The position numbers were made by a program, and so were the translations under genes. Under the pieces are notes generated by a model. That model was not told the origin of the DNA. It did not search any database and saw only the letters and a list, made by a program, of their open reading frames with translations. 8,247 nucleotides of DNA from an uncultured Chlorobiaceae bacterium (GTDB lineage Bacteria > Bacteroidota > Chlorobiia > Chlorobiales > Chlorobiaceae), in the NCBI GenBank assembly GCA_903929845.1, contig CAIYWF010000304.1:1-8247 (forward strand). Reading direction: 5' to 3'. Below, one piece after another: positions 1-6,470 of this stretch (the first letter of the stretch is position 1; each line of letters starts with the position of its first letter).

Positions 1-232
1 GGAGTACAAGGCAGCCAATTGGGACTTTTTTGGTGTACTATGCGCTTGATATGGTTTTCTGTGGCAAAAATAAACGTAAAAAGGATGACCGAGGACTTTT
101 TTGCGTCCAGCTTCTCTGTTGTTAGTCCGACAGGCTGCTAGACGATTTCAAGGTAAAACCGACATTGCCCAACGTCTCAGACTATCATTTCAGCTACTAC
201 TTGACAAAATATCCCTATTGTGAAATTCAGTT
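1..232. other. Left-edge region without a supportable gene
   Basis: This stretch lies downstream of the minus-strand msbA-like gene. Frame 1 is open from the edge to a TAG at 139-141 (46 codons), and frame 2 is open from 89 to a TGA at 221-223. Neither translation resembles a protein family I recognise, and the reverse frames are broken by stops. An 11-bp direct repeat, GGACTTTTTTG, occurs at 22-32 and 93-103, and CCAATTGG at 15-22 is a palindrome. I see no convincing rho-independent terminator for msbA: the only inverted repeat at its stop (TGAAA/TTTCA, 221-225 and 231-235) is short and AT-rich. It may be ordinary intergenic DNA or a decayed gene or insertion-sequence edge. Confidence 0.5.
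22..103. repeat. 11-bp direct repeat pair GGACTTTTTTG
   Basis: The identical 11-mer GGACTTTTTTG is seen at 22-32 and again at 93-103, 71 bp apart, in otherwise gene-free sequence. Read on the minus strand it is CAAAAAAGTCC. Two copies of an 11-mer with a T6 run could arise by chance in AT-rich DNA, so no function is assigned. Confidence 0.4.
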
Positions 233-2188
233 TCATATTACAGTTTGTTCTGGCTTTCCTGCAAATTGAATGTCATACAGCATTTTGTAAATCCCGTTCT
301 GTACAAGTAATTCGTCATGGCTTCCTGATTCAACGACCATCCCCCGTTCCATGACAATGATTTTGTCGGCGTTCTTGATGGTCGACAGTCTATGGGCGAC
401 AACAAGAGAGGTTCTATCCTCCATGGCATTGTCGATAGCTTGTTGTACCACTTTTTCTGACTCATTGTCGAGTGCGCTGGTTGCTTCGTCGAAAATCAGG
501 AGTTCTGGATTTTTGACCATGGCTCGGGCTATTGCTATACGTTGACGTTGGCCACCTGAAAGCTGTATGCCCCGGTCGCCAATCATTGTTTCGTATTGTT
601 GTGGTTTCTCCATGATGAATCCGTGAGCGTTTGCAAGTTTTGCTGCTTGTTCGATTCGACCACTGTTGATCTCATCATGCACGCCATAGGCGATATTTTG
701 TTCAATCGAGTCATTAAAGAGGATAACCTCCTGGCTTACAACCCCGATCATTTTCCTGAGTTGTTTATAATCAAATTTGCGAATGTCGACACCGTCAATG
801 GTGATGCGGCCAGAATCGACGTCGTAGAATCGCATTAATAGATCAACAGCGGTGGATTTTCCGGATCCTGACTGGCCTATCAAGGCGACCATTTCACCTT
901 TTTTGATCTCGAATGATACATGATCGAGAATGTTGGGTGCATCGGGTTGCTCCCTGTTATATTTGAAGCAGACATCTTCAAACCTGATGGTATCTGAAAA
1001 ACTCTTGATAGCAAGGGTCCCGTTGATAATGGCCGGTTGAGTGTCGAGAAGTTCGAATAGCCGTTCGACGGAGATTAGACCCATTTGCATGGAAGTATTG
1101 GCCTCACCAAGCGATTTGATTGGGCCCATGGTGGAGTAGAGGGTAAATGCAAAGACCAGCAGTTCATTGGCCGTCATGGCGCCATGAAAAACCTGGATGC
1201 CACCGAACCACAGTACCATTGCGATTGCCGCGATTAAAAGCGTTTCGTTGAGCGGACTGATCAGGTTCCTGAGTTGCGCAATTTTGATCCCAAGTTTCCG
1301 AAAGTCATTGGTGAAAGACTTGAACCTGTTCAGCTCGACTTCTTCGAAGGCTGTTGATTTGATAACCTTGATGCCATTGAATTTTTCCTGAAGCACGGAG
1401 TTCATGTCTCCCATTCTTGTCTGAAAGCTTAGAGCAAGGCCTTTGACGTTTTTGCCGATCATGCGGATAACGAAGAGAATGCTTAGCGAGGTCAGAGCTG
1501 AAAAGAGTGTCAGCTTCCAGTTGAGGGCGAGCAGGACGCCCATGTAGACAATGACTGAAAAGGGATTCTGCAGAAAGTTGACGAAGGTCGAACTGATGCT
1601 GTTGTTGACGTTCTCTACATCGTTGTAGACGTAATTCATCAGATTTCCGACGCGGTTTTTATTGAAATAGTCAAGATGCATCTCGATGATACCTCTGAAA
1701 ACGTCATCCCGAAGCTTTTTGGCCGTTTTGGTCTGGATTCGGAAGATGATCTGTCCGTTGAGATAAATGAACAGGTTTTTTATGGCGAATGTAGCGATGA
1801 GGAACAGGCAGATCTTCAACAGTGCCAGTTCCCGAGTGGGCGCGCTGAACATCTCCTTGAATTTTTCAAGTGCCCATGTCTTCAGGCGTTCAGTGTCTTT
1901 AAGGGTTGCGGGGCTCGTAACTATTTTTTGTTCAGGCTTTTTCTGTGCAGCTTGCGTTGTCAGTGCATTTGGCGGTGTCACAGCCTGCGCCTTCGGATCT
2001 GATGTGGGATCAGGTCGAGTACTGGTTTGAACGGTTGAGCCTGTAGAAAAAACCTCATTTAATAGAGGGAGTATAGAGTAGATAGAGACGACGCTAAAAA
2101 GAGAAGTGATCATGCTTACGAAGACGACCAAAACGATTTTGCCTTTCGATGGAGCGAGGTATAAAAGAATTCTCAGCAGTAACTTCAT
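233..2188 (-). CDS. msbA: Lipid A/LPS-core flippase, MsbA-type ABC transporter (fused TMD-NBD half-transporter)
   Basis: This is a 651-residue ABC exporter that should act as an inner-membrane homodimer, using ATP to flip lipid A or core-lipid A from the cytoplasmic to the periplasmic leaflet. The N-terminal half is a type I exporter membrane domain: a hydrophobic segment at about 18-43, a second at about 121-144, and further segments at about 205-245 and 313-352. The C-terminal half is a complete ATPase: Walker A GQSGSGKST (438-446), Q-loop Gln486, signature LSGGQ (543-547), Walker B LLIFDE (563-568) and switch His599. All catalytic motifs are intact. Residues 48-118, between the first two membrane segments, form a Pro/Thr/Gln/Ala-rich loop that makes the protein about 70 residues longer than E. 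coli MsbA (582 aa). The start is the ATG at 2188-2186 with only a weak purine stretch (GAAAAG) upstream. It is divergent from an LPS operon, which supports MsbA over a drug or peptide exporter, although substrate cannot be read from sequence. Confidence 0.88.
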   Translation of the reverse strand: MKLLLRILLYLAPSKGKIVLVVFVSMITSLFSVVSIYSILPLLNEVFSTGSTVQTSTRPDPTSDPKAQAVTPPNALTTQAAQKKPEQKIVTSPATLKDTERLKTWALEKFKEMFSAPTRELALLKICLFLIATFAIKNLFIYLNGQIIFRIQTKTAKKLRDDVFRGIIEMHLDYFNKNRVGNLMNYVYNDVENVNNSISSTFVNFLQNPFSVIVYMGVLLALNWKLTLFSALTSLSILFVIRMIGKNVKGLALSFQTRMGDMNSVLQEKFNGIKVIKSTAFEEVELNRFKSFTNDFRKLGIKIAQLRNLISPLNETLLIAAIAMVLWFGGIQVFHGAMTANELLVFAFTLYSTMGPIKSLGEANTSMQMGLISVERLFELLDTQPAIINGTLAIKSFSDTIRFEDVCFKYNREQPDAPNILDHVSFEIKKGEMVALIGQSGSGKSTAVDLLMRFYDVDSGRITIDGVDIRKFDYKQLRKMIGVVSQEVILFNDSIEQNIAYGVHDEINSGRIEQAAKLANAHGFIMEKPQQYETMIGDRGIQLSGGQRQRIAIARAMVKNPELLIFDEATSALDNESEKVVQQAIDNAMEDRTSLVVAHRLSTIKNADKIIVMERGMVVESGSHDELLVQNGIYKMLYDIQFAGKPEQTVI

Positions 2189-2198
2189 GTACGCTTTT

Positions 2199-2256
2199 CA
2201 ATAATTCGTATCTGGGTTGTTTGATAATTATTAGATGAATATAATGCAATAATTCG
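2199..2256. repeat. 10-bp direct repeat CAATAATTCG upstream of msbA
   Basis: CAATAATTCG is present at 2199-2208 and 2247-2256, with start points 48 bp apart. They flank an AT-rich segment that includes ATAATTAT (2224-2231). The pair sits within 70 bp upstream of the msbA start, where the promoter of that minus-strand gene should be. It could be a paired protein-binding site, but AT-rich sequence makes chance repeats likely, and the role is inferred from position alone. Confidence 0.35.
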
Positions 2257-2297
2257 AAAGTTAGCTTTATTCAGGATAGTGTGTTCGGTTGTGTCCT

Positions 2298-2303
2298 TAT
2301 AAT
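2298..2303 (+). promoter_or_regulatory. Candidate -10 hexamer TATAAT
   Basis: This is a perfect match to the sigma-70 -10 consensus on the plus strand, in the divergent region. The sequence 16-18 bp upstream (around 2274-2281, GGATAGTG) does not resemble TTGACA, so the call rests on one hexamer. Transcripts from here would carry an approximately 280-nt leader before the preferred acyltransferase start at 2589. Confidence 0.25.
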
Positions 2304-2409
2304 GATATTTTGTGCAGGGGAAGTAATCGAGTTGAAGGCGGTTTTGTTTTTGCTGGTTCTTCGAGTGATGGACTTGCCTTTTCTATACTATGTTTTGTAC
2401 TTTTGTTGA
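2302..2409 (+). other. Tiny hydrophobic reading frame, doubtful gene
   Basis: ATG at 2302 opens a 35-codon frame ending in TGA at 2407-2409. An alternative TTG start at 2332 is preceded by AGGGGAA (2316-2322), a plausible if distant ribosome site, and would give 25 residues. The translation is strongly hydrophobic after an initial acidic part and could span a membrane once. I do not recognise it. It overlaps both promoter-like hexamers, which argues against it, and a frame this short is expected by chance. Confidence 0.1.
2384..2389 (+). promoter_or_regulatory. Candidate -10 hexamer TATACT
   Basis: TATACT matches five of six positions of the sigma-70 -10 consensus. The sequence at -35 spacing (around 2360-2367) is a poor match. 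It is closer to the acyltransferase than the 2298 hexamer, giving a leader of about 190-200 nt. It is an alternative or additional promoter for the plus-strand operon. Confidence 0.22.
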
Positions 2410-2588
2410 GTTATCTGCTCTTGGTGCCCTTGGTTCGAACGGCTTGTGCCTGCAGGTTTCAGGATTGAGTGGTTAGCTCTCAATTGGTTATTATTTATGA
2501 GCGTGGCTGCCTTTTCGTTGCCAGCAGTCTGGCGGCACATCATTTGCAGCAGCATGAAAGGTATCAATACTTACTGGTTTCGGTTGTT

Positions 2589-3539
2589 ATGAGCCACTTT
2601 ATTGGAAGGCTCGGAGAAATAAAACGTCAGCGAATCAAATCGGCTTTGGACGCTGTAATATTTGGAGCCGTATGGTTGCTTGGTGTGCTTGCGCGGGCGA
2701 TGAGTCGGTGCTTGGCTCGTCGTGCAGCATGTCTGCTTGGAGATTTTGTGCACTATGTCGTTGGCCTTCGGCGCGAATTGGTCTATAGGAACATCGGCAT
2801 TTCCTTTCCAGAGAAGTCTTCGTCCGAAATCCGTAGCATCGCCACGGGCGTCTATAGGAATATGGCTGTCACCCTGATCGAGGTACTGCGTTTTCCGCTT
2901 GTCAGAAGCCGTGAAGATGCGGCAACTCTTGTCGATATGGATGTGGATGTGGGTGAATTCATGCGCAGAACACGGAACGGGCAGACAGGGGCGGTCATGG
3001 TCTCCGGTCACTTCGGTAATTGGGAACTTATGGCCTTGGCATTTGGCATCATGGTCAAGCCGGTAACCATGATTGTCAAGCATCTGAGCAACGACCTTGT
3101 CGACCAGAGGATGAACGAGCTGCGTACCCTGAGGGGAAACGGCGTCGTTTATGATAACCTGGCGCTAAGGAAGGGGTTGAGGTTGCTCTCCGACGGAGGA
3201 GTTCTGGCTATTCTTGCTGATCAATCGGACCCAACTGCGACCTATTTCGGGGAGTTTCTCGGCAGAAGGGCGACGATTTTCAATGGTGCGGCATTTTTTG
3301 CACTCAAGGCACAGGTGCCGCTTTTCGTCGGTATGTGCAGGTCCATCAGCAACGGAAAATACAAGATCGAAATGCAGGAAATCAATACTTCGGATCTGAC
3401 CTTCTGCAAGGAGGATATCGAAATTCTTTCCTCACGCTATACCCGTGTGCTTGAGGAGTACATCAAACGTTGGCCGGAAGAATGGTTCTGGCTGCACAAC
3501 CGCTGGAAAAACGGTGGAGACGTGCAAACGGGTGGATAA
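2589..3539 (+). CDS. Lipid A biosynthesis late acyltransferase (LpxL/HtrB/LpxM family)
   Basis: This is a membrane-associated acyltransferase that moves a fatty acyl chain from acyl-ACP onto a lipid A precursor on the cytoplasmic face of the inner membrane. From ATG 2589 the protein is 316 residues, the usual size for the family. It has a hydrophobic N-terminal anchor at about 19-37, the catalytic HX4E motif as HFGNWE (His141, Glu146), a conserved DQS at 211-213, the GRRA segment near 225-228, and the C-terminal WFWLHNRWK signature (299-307). The frame extends upstream to GTG 2469, giving 356 residues, but the extra 40 residues lie outside the family's usual N-terminus, so ATG 2589 is preferred; neither start has a good Shine-Dalgarno. 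It leads the plus-strand operon, with 51 bp to the next gene. Which secondary acyl position it fills (LpxL- or LpxM-like) cannot be decided from this sequence, so no symbol is given. Confidence 0.88.
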   Translation: MSHFIGRLGEIKRQRIKSALDAVIFGAVWLLGVLARAMSRCLARRAACLLGDFVHYVVGLRRELVYRNIGISFPEKSSSEIRSIATGVYRNMAVTLIEVLRFPLVRSREDAATLVDMDVDVGEFMRRTRNGQTGAVMVSGHFGNWELMALAFGIMVKPVTMIVKHLSNDLVDQRMNELRTLRGNGVVYDNLALRKGLRLLSDGGVLAILADQSDPTATYFGEFLGRRATIFNGAAFFALKAQVPLFVGMCRSISNGKYKIEMQEINTSDLTFCKEDIEILSSRYTRVLEEYIKRWPEEWFWLHNRWKNGGDVQTGG

Positions 3540-3590
3540 CGCGGATCTCAATAATTTTTCGATCCAGTCAAGAGCCTGCTATTATTAATT

Positions 3591-4418
3591 ATGCCAAATA
3601 ACTATAATCGCTACGTTGTCGTCATTCCGGTTTTTAACCAACTTCAGTACACTGTGCAGTGTGTGGAAAGCCTGCTTGCTCAGCATGTAAAGCCCGAAGA
3701 TATCCTGATTATTGACAACGCCAGCAGCGATGAGACTCCGCATTGGCTGGAGGAGCATCCTGAGCTGAAACAGCACCGCAATAGGACGAATCTCGGTTGT
3801 GGTTGTGCTTGGACACAGGGTGTGGTGCTCAGCCAGGATGCTGAATGGATTGTGTTGCTCAACAACGATGTGCTTTCTGGTCCCGATGCCATTGGCGCGC
3901 TGCTGGATGCGGCTGAGCGAGAAAAGTTAGGCGTGGTCAGTCCGGCGCTGCTCGAAGGGGAGTGTGACTACGATTTTAATGCTTTTGCGGTGAATTACAA
4001 GCGAAAAATGTCAGGTATGACTCGCAAGAGTCGGTTGCATGGGGTCTGTTTTGCCGTGCACCGGAGTGTGCTCGAAAAAATTGGTTTTCCTGATACTGAC
4101 CGGCGTCTTGGTGGCTATGAAGATTCCGAATTTCAGTTCCGTTGTAGGCGTGCGAATATCCCCGTTGGAATTGTGGGCGATTCGGTATTTCACCATTTTG
4201 GGTCGATTACCCAGAAGGCTATTGCGCAAAAGACTGGTCAGAAATCTCTTGGAGATAGAAAATATTTTCGCATCAGGGTCGGTTCAAGATGGTGGACAAG
4301 AAAGAGAGATAAATTCCTGTTGTGGTTTGAGTTCAGGAAATGGATTGCTGAAGAGCGATCGTTATCGGGCTTGACGCTGCACATGCTTCGCAGTAATGGT
4401 TCATGGGAGATGCATTGA
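3591..4418 (+). CDS. Glycosyltransferase family 2 (GT-A fold), LPS/cell-surface glycan type
   Basis: This 275-residue cytoplasmic inverting glycosyltransferase has the rhamnosyltransferase-like GT2 layout. The N-terminal strand and nucleotide-binding region read VVVIPVFNQ (9-17) and IIDNASSDET (40-49), followed by NLGCG (67-71). The metal-binding DXD equivalent is NND at 91-93. His150-Gly151 precedes the acceptor-side helix, and the catalytic-base region is GGYEDSEF (174-181, Glu177-Asp178), followed by His201-His202. Residues 223-251 are rich in Arg, Lys and Trp and may hold the enzyme at the membrane; there is no clear membrane span. The ATG at 3591 has no visible Shine-Dalgarno, so translation may depend on coupling or on a leaderless-like context. 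Its 3' end is close to or overlaps the next GT2. It probably adds one sugar to LPS core or O-chain; donor and acceptor are unknown. Confidence 0.85.
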   Translation: MPNNYNRYVVVIPVFNQLQYTVQCVESLLAQHVKPEDILIIDNASSDETPHWLEEHPELKQHRNRTNLGCGCAWTQGVVLSQDAEWIVLLNNDVLSGPDAIGALLDAAEREKLGVVSPALLEGECDYDFNAFAVNYKRKMSGMTRKSRLHGVCFAVHRSVLEKIGFPDTDRRLGGYEDSEFQFRCRRANIPVGIVGDSVFHHFGSITQKAIAQKTGQKSLGDRKYFRIRVGSRWWTRKRDKFLLWFEFRKWIAEERSLSGLTLHMLRSNGSWEMH

Positions 4419-4443
4419 TCTGTGCCTTTTTTTTGAAACGACA

Positions 4444-5460
4444 ATGAATGTCATACTGATGGAGCATGGATTAAGCGACAGCAAGGTGATGGCAACCTTT
4501 TTTCTGATCACGTATAATCAGGAACGGTATGTGCGTGAGGCAATTGAGGGAGCTTTCAGCCAGACGTATTCACCCTTGGAAATTGTCATCTCCGACGACT
4601 GCTCGTCGGATGGAACGTTCCTCATTATCGAGGAGATGTGTGCAAAATACGATGGACCGCACAACATTGTTATCAACCGAAACAAGGAGAATCTCGGTCT
4701 GATAGGGCACATCAACCGAATAACCTCTCTCTCTTCCGGTGAGCTGATTGTTTATGCTGCGGGTGATGATATTTCACTTCCCTACAGGACGGCAAAATTG
4801 GTGGAGTGTTATCTTGCATCCAGTCGCAAAGCATCGTTGATTCACTCATCAGTCTATCTGATTGATAATGATGAAAACAGGGTAGGCATGAGGTTACCAC
4901 CTGTGATTTCCGGTGGTCTTGATATTCATGGTATGGCAGTCAGTGGTGCGCTGATTATTGGTGCGACAAGCGCGTTTACCAGGAACATTAACATAATATT
5001 TGGTCCCATAACATATAGCAAGTGCATTGAGGATCTTGTTATGGGGTTCAGGAGTGCTCTAACCGGAGGCCTCGAGTATATGGATGAGCCGCTGATTTTG
5101 TACAGGCATGAATCTGGCATTACAGCGAAATCCGGTCGTCGTAACCAATCATTTGATGAATTTCTCAGAAGAAAACTTTGTGATCAGGATGGATATTTGG
5201 CGGTGCTCTCTCAGCGATTAGCTGATCTGAAAAGAATCGGTAATAGTGATCTGCAACTACCGATAATTATCAAGCGTGCTGAAGAGTTGTTGAGGCGGAA
5301 AGTTTGGACGAGGAACTATCGGTTTTTTAAGCTGATGTCCTATTCCGCCAAAAGTGATTTGCTGGTGGTGTTCTTCAACTCGTGGTTTCGTCAGAAAAAG
5401 TGGCGTATTTTCTTTCCCGTCCAGAAGTTGATGCATAAGAGACTAAAAGAGCGCACATGA
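4444..5460 (+). CDS. Glycosyltransferase family 2, second copy in the operon
   Basis: This GT2 enzyme has 338 residues from ATG 4444. The N-terminal GT-A core shows FFLITYNQERYV (19-30), VISDDCSSDGT (48-58) and NLG (83-85), then the metal-binding motif in AAGDD (105-109, Asp108-Asp109). Glu196-Asp197 falls where the catalytic base is expected, and YRHESG (220-225) closes the domain. Residues from about 235 to 338 are a basic, probably helical tail without an obvious membrane span. The frame also has ATG codons at 4396, 4459 and 4489. Starting at 4396 would overlap the preceding gene by 23 bp and add 16 residues that do not look like GT2, while 4444 leaves a 25-bp gap; none has a strong ribosome site. 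It differs clearly from its GT2 neighbour and is not a recent duplicate. It ends in an ATGA overlap with the GT4 gene. The sugar specificity is unknown. Confidence 0.83.
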   Translation: MNVILMEHGLSDSKVMATFFLITYNQERYVREAIEGAFSQTYSPLEIVISDDCSSDGTFLIIEEMCAKYDGPHNIVINRNKENLGLIGHINRITSLSSGELIVYAAGDDISLPYRTAKLVECYLASSRKASLIHSSVYLIDNDENRVGMRLPPVISGGLDIHGMAVSGALIIGATSAFTRNINIIFGPITYSKCIEDLVMGFRSALTGGLEYMDEPLILYRHESGITAKSGRRNQSFDEFLRRKLCDQDGYLAVLSQRLADLKRIGNSDLQLPIIIKRAEELLRRKVWTRNYRFFKLMSYSAKSDLLVVFFNSWFRQKKWRIFFPVQKLMHKRLKERT

Positions 5461-6395
5461 AAATTTGTTTGGTTTGTGATACCCGATTGCCTGCAAAAAA
5501 ATATGGAGGAACTGAGCGTGTTGTTGAGTGGCTGGTTATGGAGTTTTTAAAAATCGGGCATACTGTTGTCTTGGTTGCGCCAACAGGAACAGCTCTTCAA
5601 GGGGCACTGTGCATACCTGCTGACACGTATGAACAGGTGTTACGAGCAATTCCGCGCGATGCGGATATTGTTCATTTTCATTCTCATTCTTGGTTACCAC
5701 CATCGGATTTTGAGTTGTCATGGCTTTATACCTTGCATGGTAATTCTCCTGATATTTCGGTCTTACCAAAGAACACTGTTTTTATTAGTGCAAATCATGC
5801 TGAGCGGCATCAGGGGAAATTGTTCGTGTACAATGGAGTTAATCCTGAAGAGTTCGTTTTTAGAGAGCAGAAAAAAGATTATTTGCTCTTTTTTTCATTA
5901 ATCAGAAGAAAGGTTAAGGGGGCAGCAAGAGCCATACAGCTTGCTCGCCGTTATAGAATACCTGCGGTGTTTGCCGGGGGCTCCCGAATAGATTTAATAA
6001 AGGCGGATGGATTTTTGGAGAGCTTTCATCCACTGATAAAATTTGTCGGTAAAGTGAGTGGAAATGCAAAAGCAGAGTATTTTTCAAATGCGAAAGCTCT
6101 TCTTTTTCCAATTGATTGGGAAGAGCCATTTGGCCTCGTGCTTATTGAGTCATTACTGTCGGGGACGCCTATAATAGCAACACCACGCGGGTCAGTTCCT
6201 GAACTTATTAATGCAGATGTTGGCGCCTTGTTTACCGATGATGATATGTTTCCTGATGCGCTTGAAAGAGCTCTTGCCTGTTCACCAAAACATTGTCGGG
6301 ATTGGGCTCTAACTCATTATTCCTCTGCAGTGTGTGCTACAAATTATCTTAATTTGTATGAGCGTATAATAAGCGGAGAAAATGTTTTTGAGTAA
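5457..6395 (+). CDS. Glycosyltransferase family 4 (GT-B fold, retaining)
   Basis: This 312-residue enzyme transfers a sugar from a nucleotide-sugar donor, probably onto LPS core or O-chain. The N-terminal Rossmann domain begins MKICLVCD and carries the YGGTERVV loop (16-23) typical of GT4 enzymes. HFHSH (73-77) and TLHG (92-95) lie in the acceptor domain, and YNGVNPEEF (125-133) marks the hinge to the donor domain. The donor-binding EX7E motif is present in EEPFGLVLIE (Glu223, Glu231), followed by GTPIIATPRGSVPEL (236-250). At 312 residues it is compact for GT4 (often about 350-400), with a short N-terminal domain, but no motif is missing. Its ATG overlaps the stop of the preceding GT2 by 4 bp (ATGA), which indicates translational coupling. 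Sampled stretches are about 40% GC, lower than the flanking LPS genes, which suggests acquisition by transfer. Confidence 0.86.
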   Translation: MKICLVCDTRLPAKKYGGTERVVEWLVMEFLKIGHTVVLVAPTGTALQGALCIPADTYEQVLRAIPRDADIVHFHSHSWLPPSDFELSWLYTLHGNSPDISVLPKNTVFISANHAERHQGKLFVYNGVNPEEFVFREQKKDYLLFFSLIRRKVKGAARAIQLARRYRIPAVFAGGSRIDLIKADGFLESFHPLIKFVGKVSGNAKAEYFSNAKALLFPIDWEEPFGLVLIESLLSGTPIIATPRGSVPELINADVGALFTDDDMFPDALERALACSPKHCRDWALTHYSSAVCATNYLNLYERIISGENVFE

Positions 6396-6410
6396 GAACT
6401 ATAAATAGGG

Positions 6411-6439
6411 TTTACTGAAAAGGTCATCAAGGGATAAAA
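6411..6439 (+). promoter_or_regulatory. Candidate weak promoter before the methyltransferase
   Basis: TTTACT (6411-6416) and GATAAA (6433-6438) match four of six positions each of the -35 and -10 consensus, with a 16-bp spacer. They sit in the 75-bp AT-rich gap between the GT4 and the methyltransferase, the largest gap in the plus-strand run. Such matches are common in AT-rich DNA, so this may be chance; read-through from upstream is sufficient for expression. Confidence 0.2.
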
Positions 6440-6459
6440 AATTATATAAAAATTAGTAT

Positions 6460-6464
6460 AAAGG
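6460..6464 (+). promoter_or_regulatory. Ribosome binding site AAAGG for the methyltransferase
   Basis: AAAGG lies 6 nt before ATG 6471, a good Shine-Dalgarno position. It is the clearest ribosome site in the window, since the neighbouring GT2, acyltransferase and GT9 starts have none of comparable quality. It fixes the methyltransferase start. Confidence 0.55.
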
Positions 6465-6470
6465 CATCAG

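Larger units (their letters stand above)
2189..2588. other. Divergent intergenic region between msbA and the acyltransferase operon
   Basis: About 400 bp separate the msbA start from the preferred acyltransferase start. The half nearest msbA is AT-rich and holds the 10-bp direct repeat CAATAATTCG. Two good -10-like hexamers for the plus strand occur at 2298-2303 (TATAAT) and 2384-2389 (TATACT), both without a clear -35 box. A 35-codon hydrophobic frame runs 2302-2409. The T-loop-like string GGTTCGAAC near 2432-2440 lacks a paired stem, so it is not a tRNA. The acyltransferase frame stays open upstream to a GTG at 2469, but those 40 residues do not resemble the enzyme family. Regulation of both transcription units probably resides here. 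Confidence 0.6.

Noticed and set aside
121..150. Possible insertion-sequence end around the AGTCCGACAGGCTGCTAG string
   Set aside because: It gave an impression of a mobile-element terminus, but there is no matching inverted copy, target duplication or transposase fragment in the window to support it.
221..235. TGAAA/TTTCA inverted repeat at the msbA stop as a terminator
   Set aside because: The stem has only five mostly A-T pairs and lacks a following U tract on the transcribed strand.
1676..2030. Plus-strand frames of 108 and 87 residues
   Set aside because: Both are antisense to the membrane-domain part of msbA and overlap each other; neither has a domain or ribosome site.
2431..2445. 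T-loop-like GGTTCGAAC suggesting a tRNA or tRNA remnant
   Set aside because: The flanking bases do not pair as a five-base T stem, and no acceptor, D or anticodon arm is present around it. GTTCGAAC is simply a palindrome.
2571..3083. 170-residue minus-strand open frame
   Set aside because: It is antisense to the acyltransferase, whose HX4E and C-terminal motifs confirm the plus strand. The minus translation is low-complexity and His/Asp-rich, as expected of a shadow frame.
3543..3565. GGATC/GATCC inverted repeat between the acyltransferase and the first GT2
   Set aside because: A 5-bp stem with a 13-nt loop and no downstream T run is too weak for a terminator, and the genes on both sides look co-transcribed.
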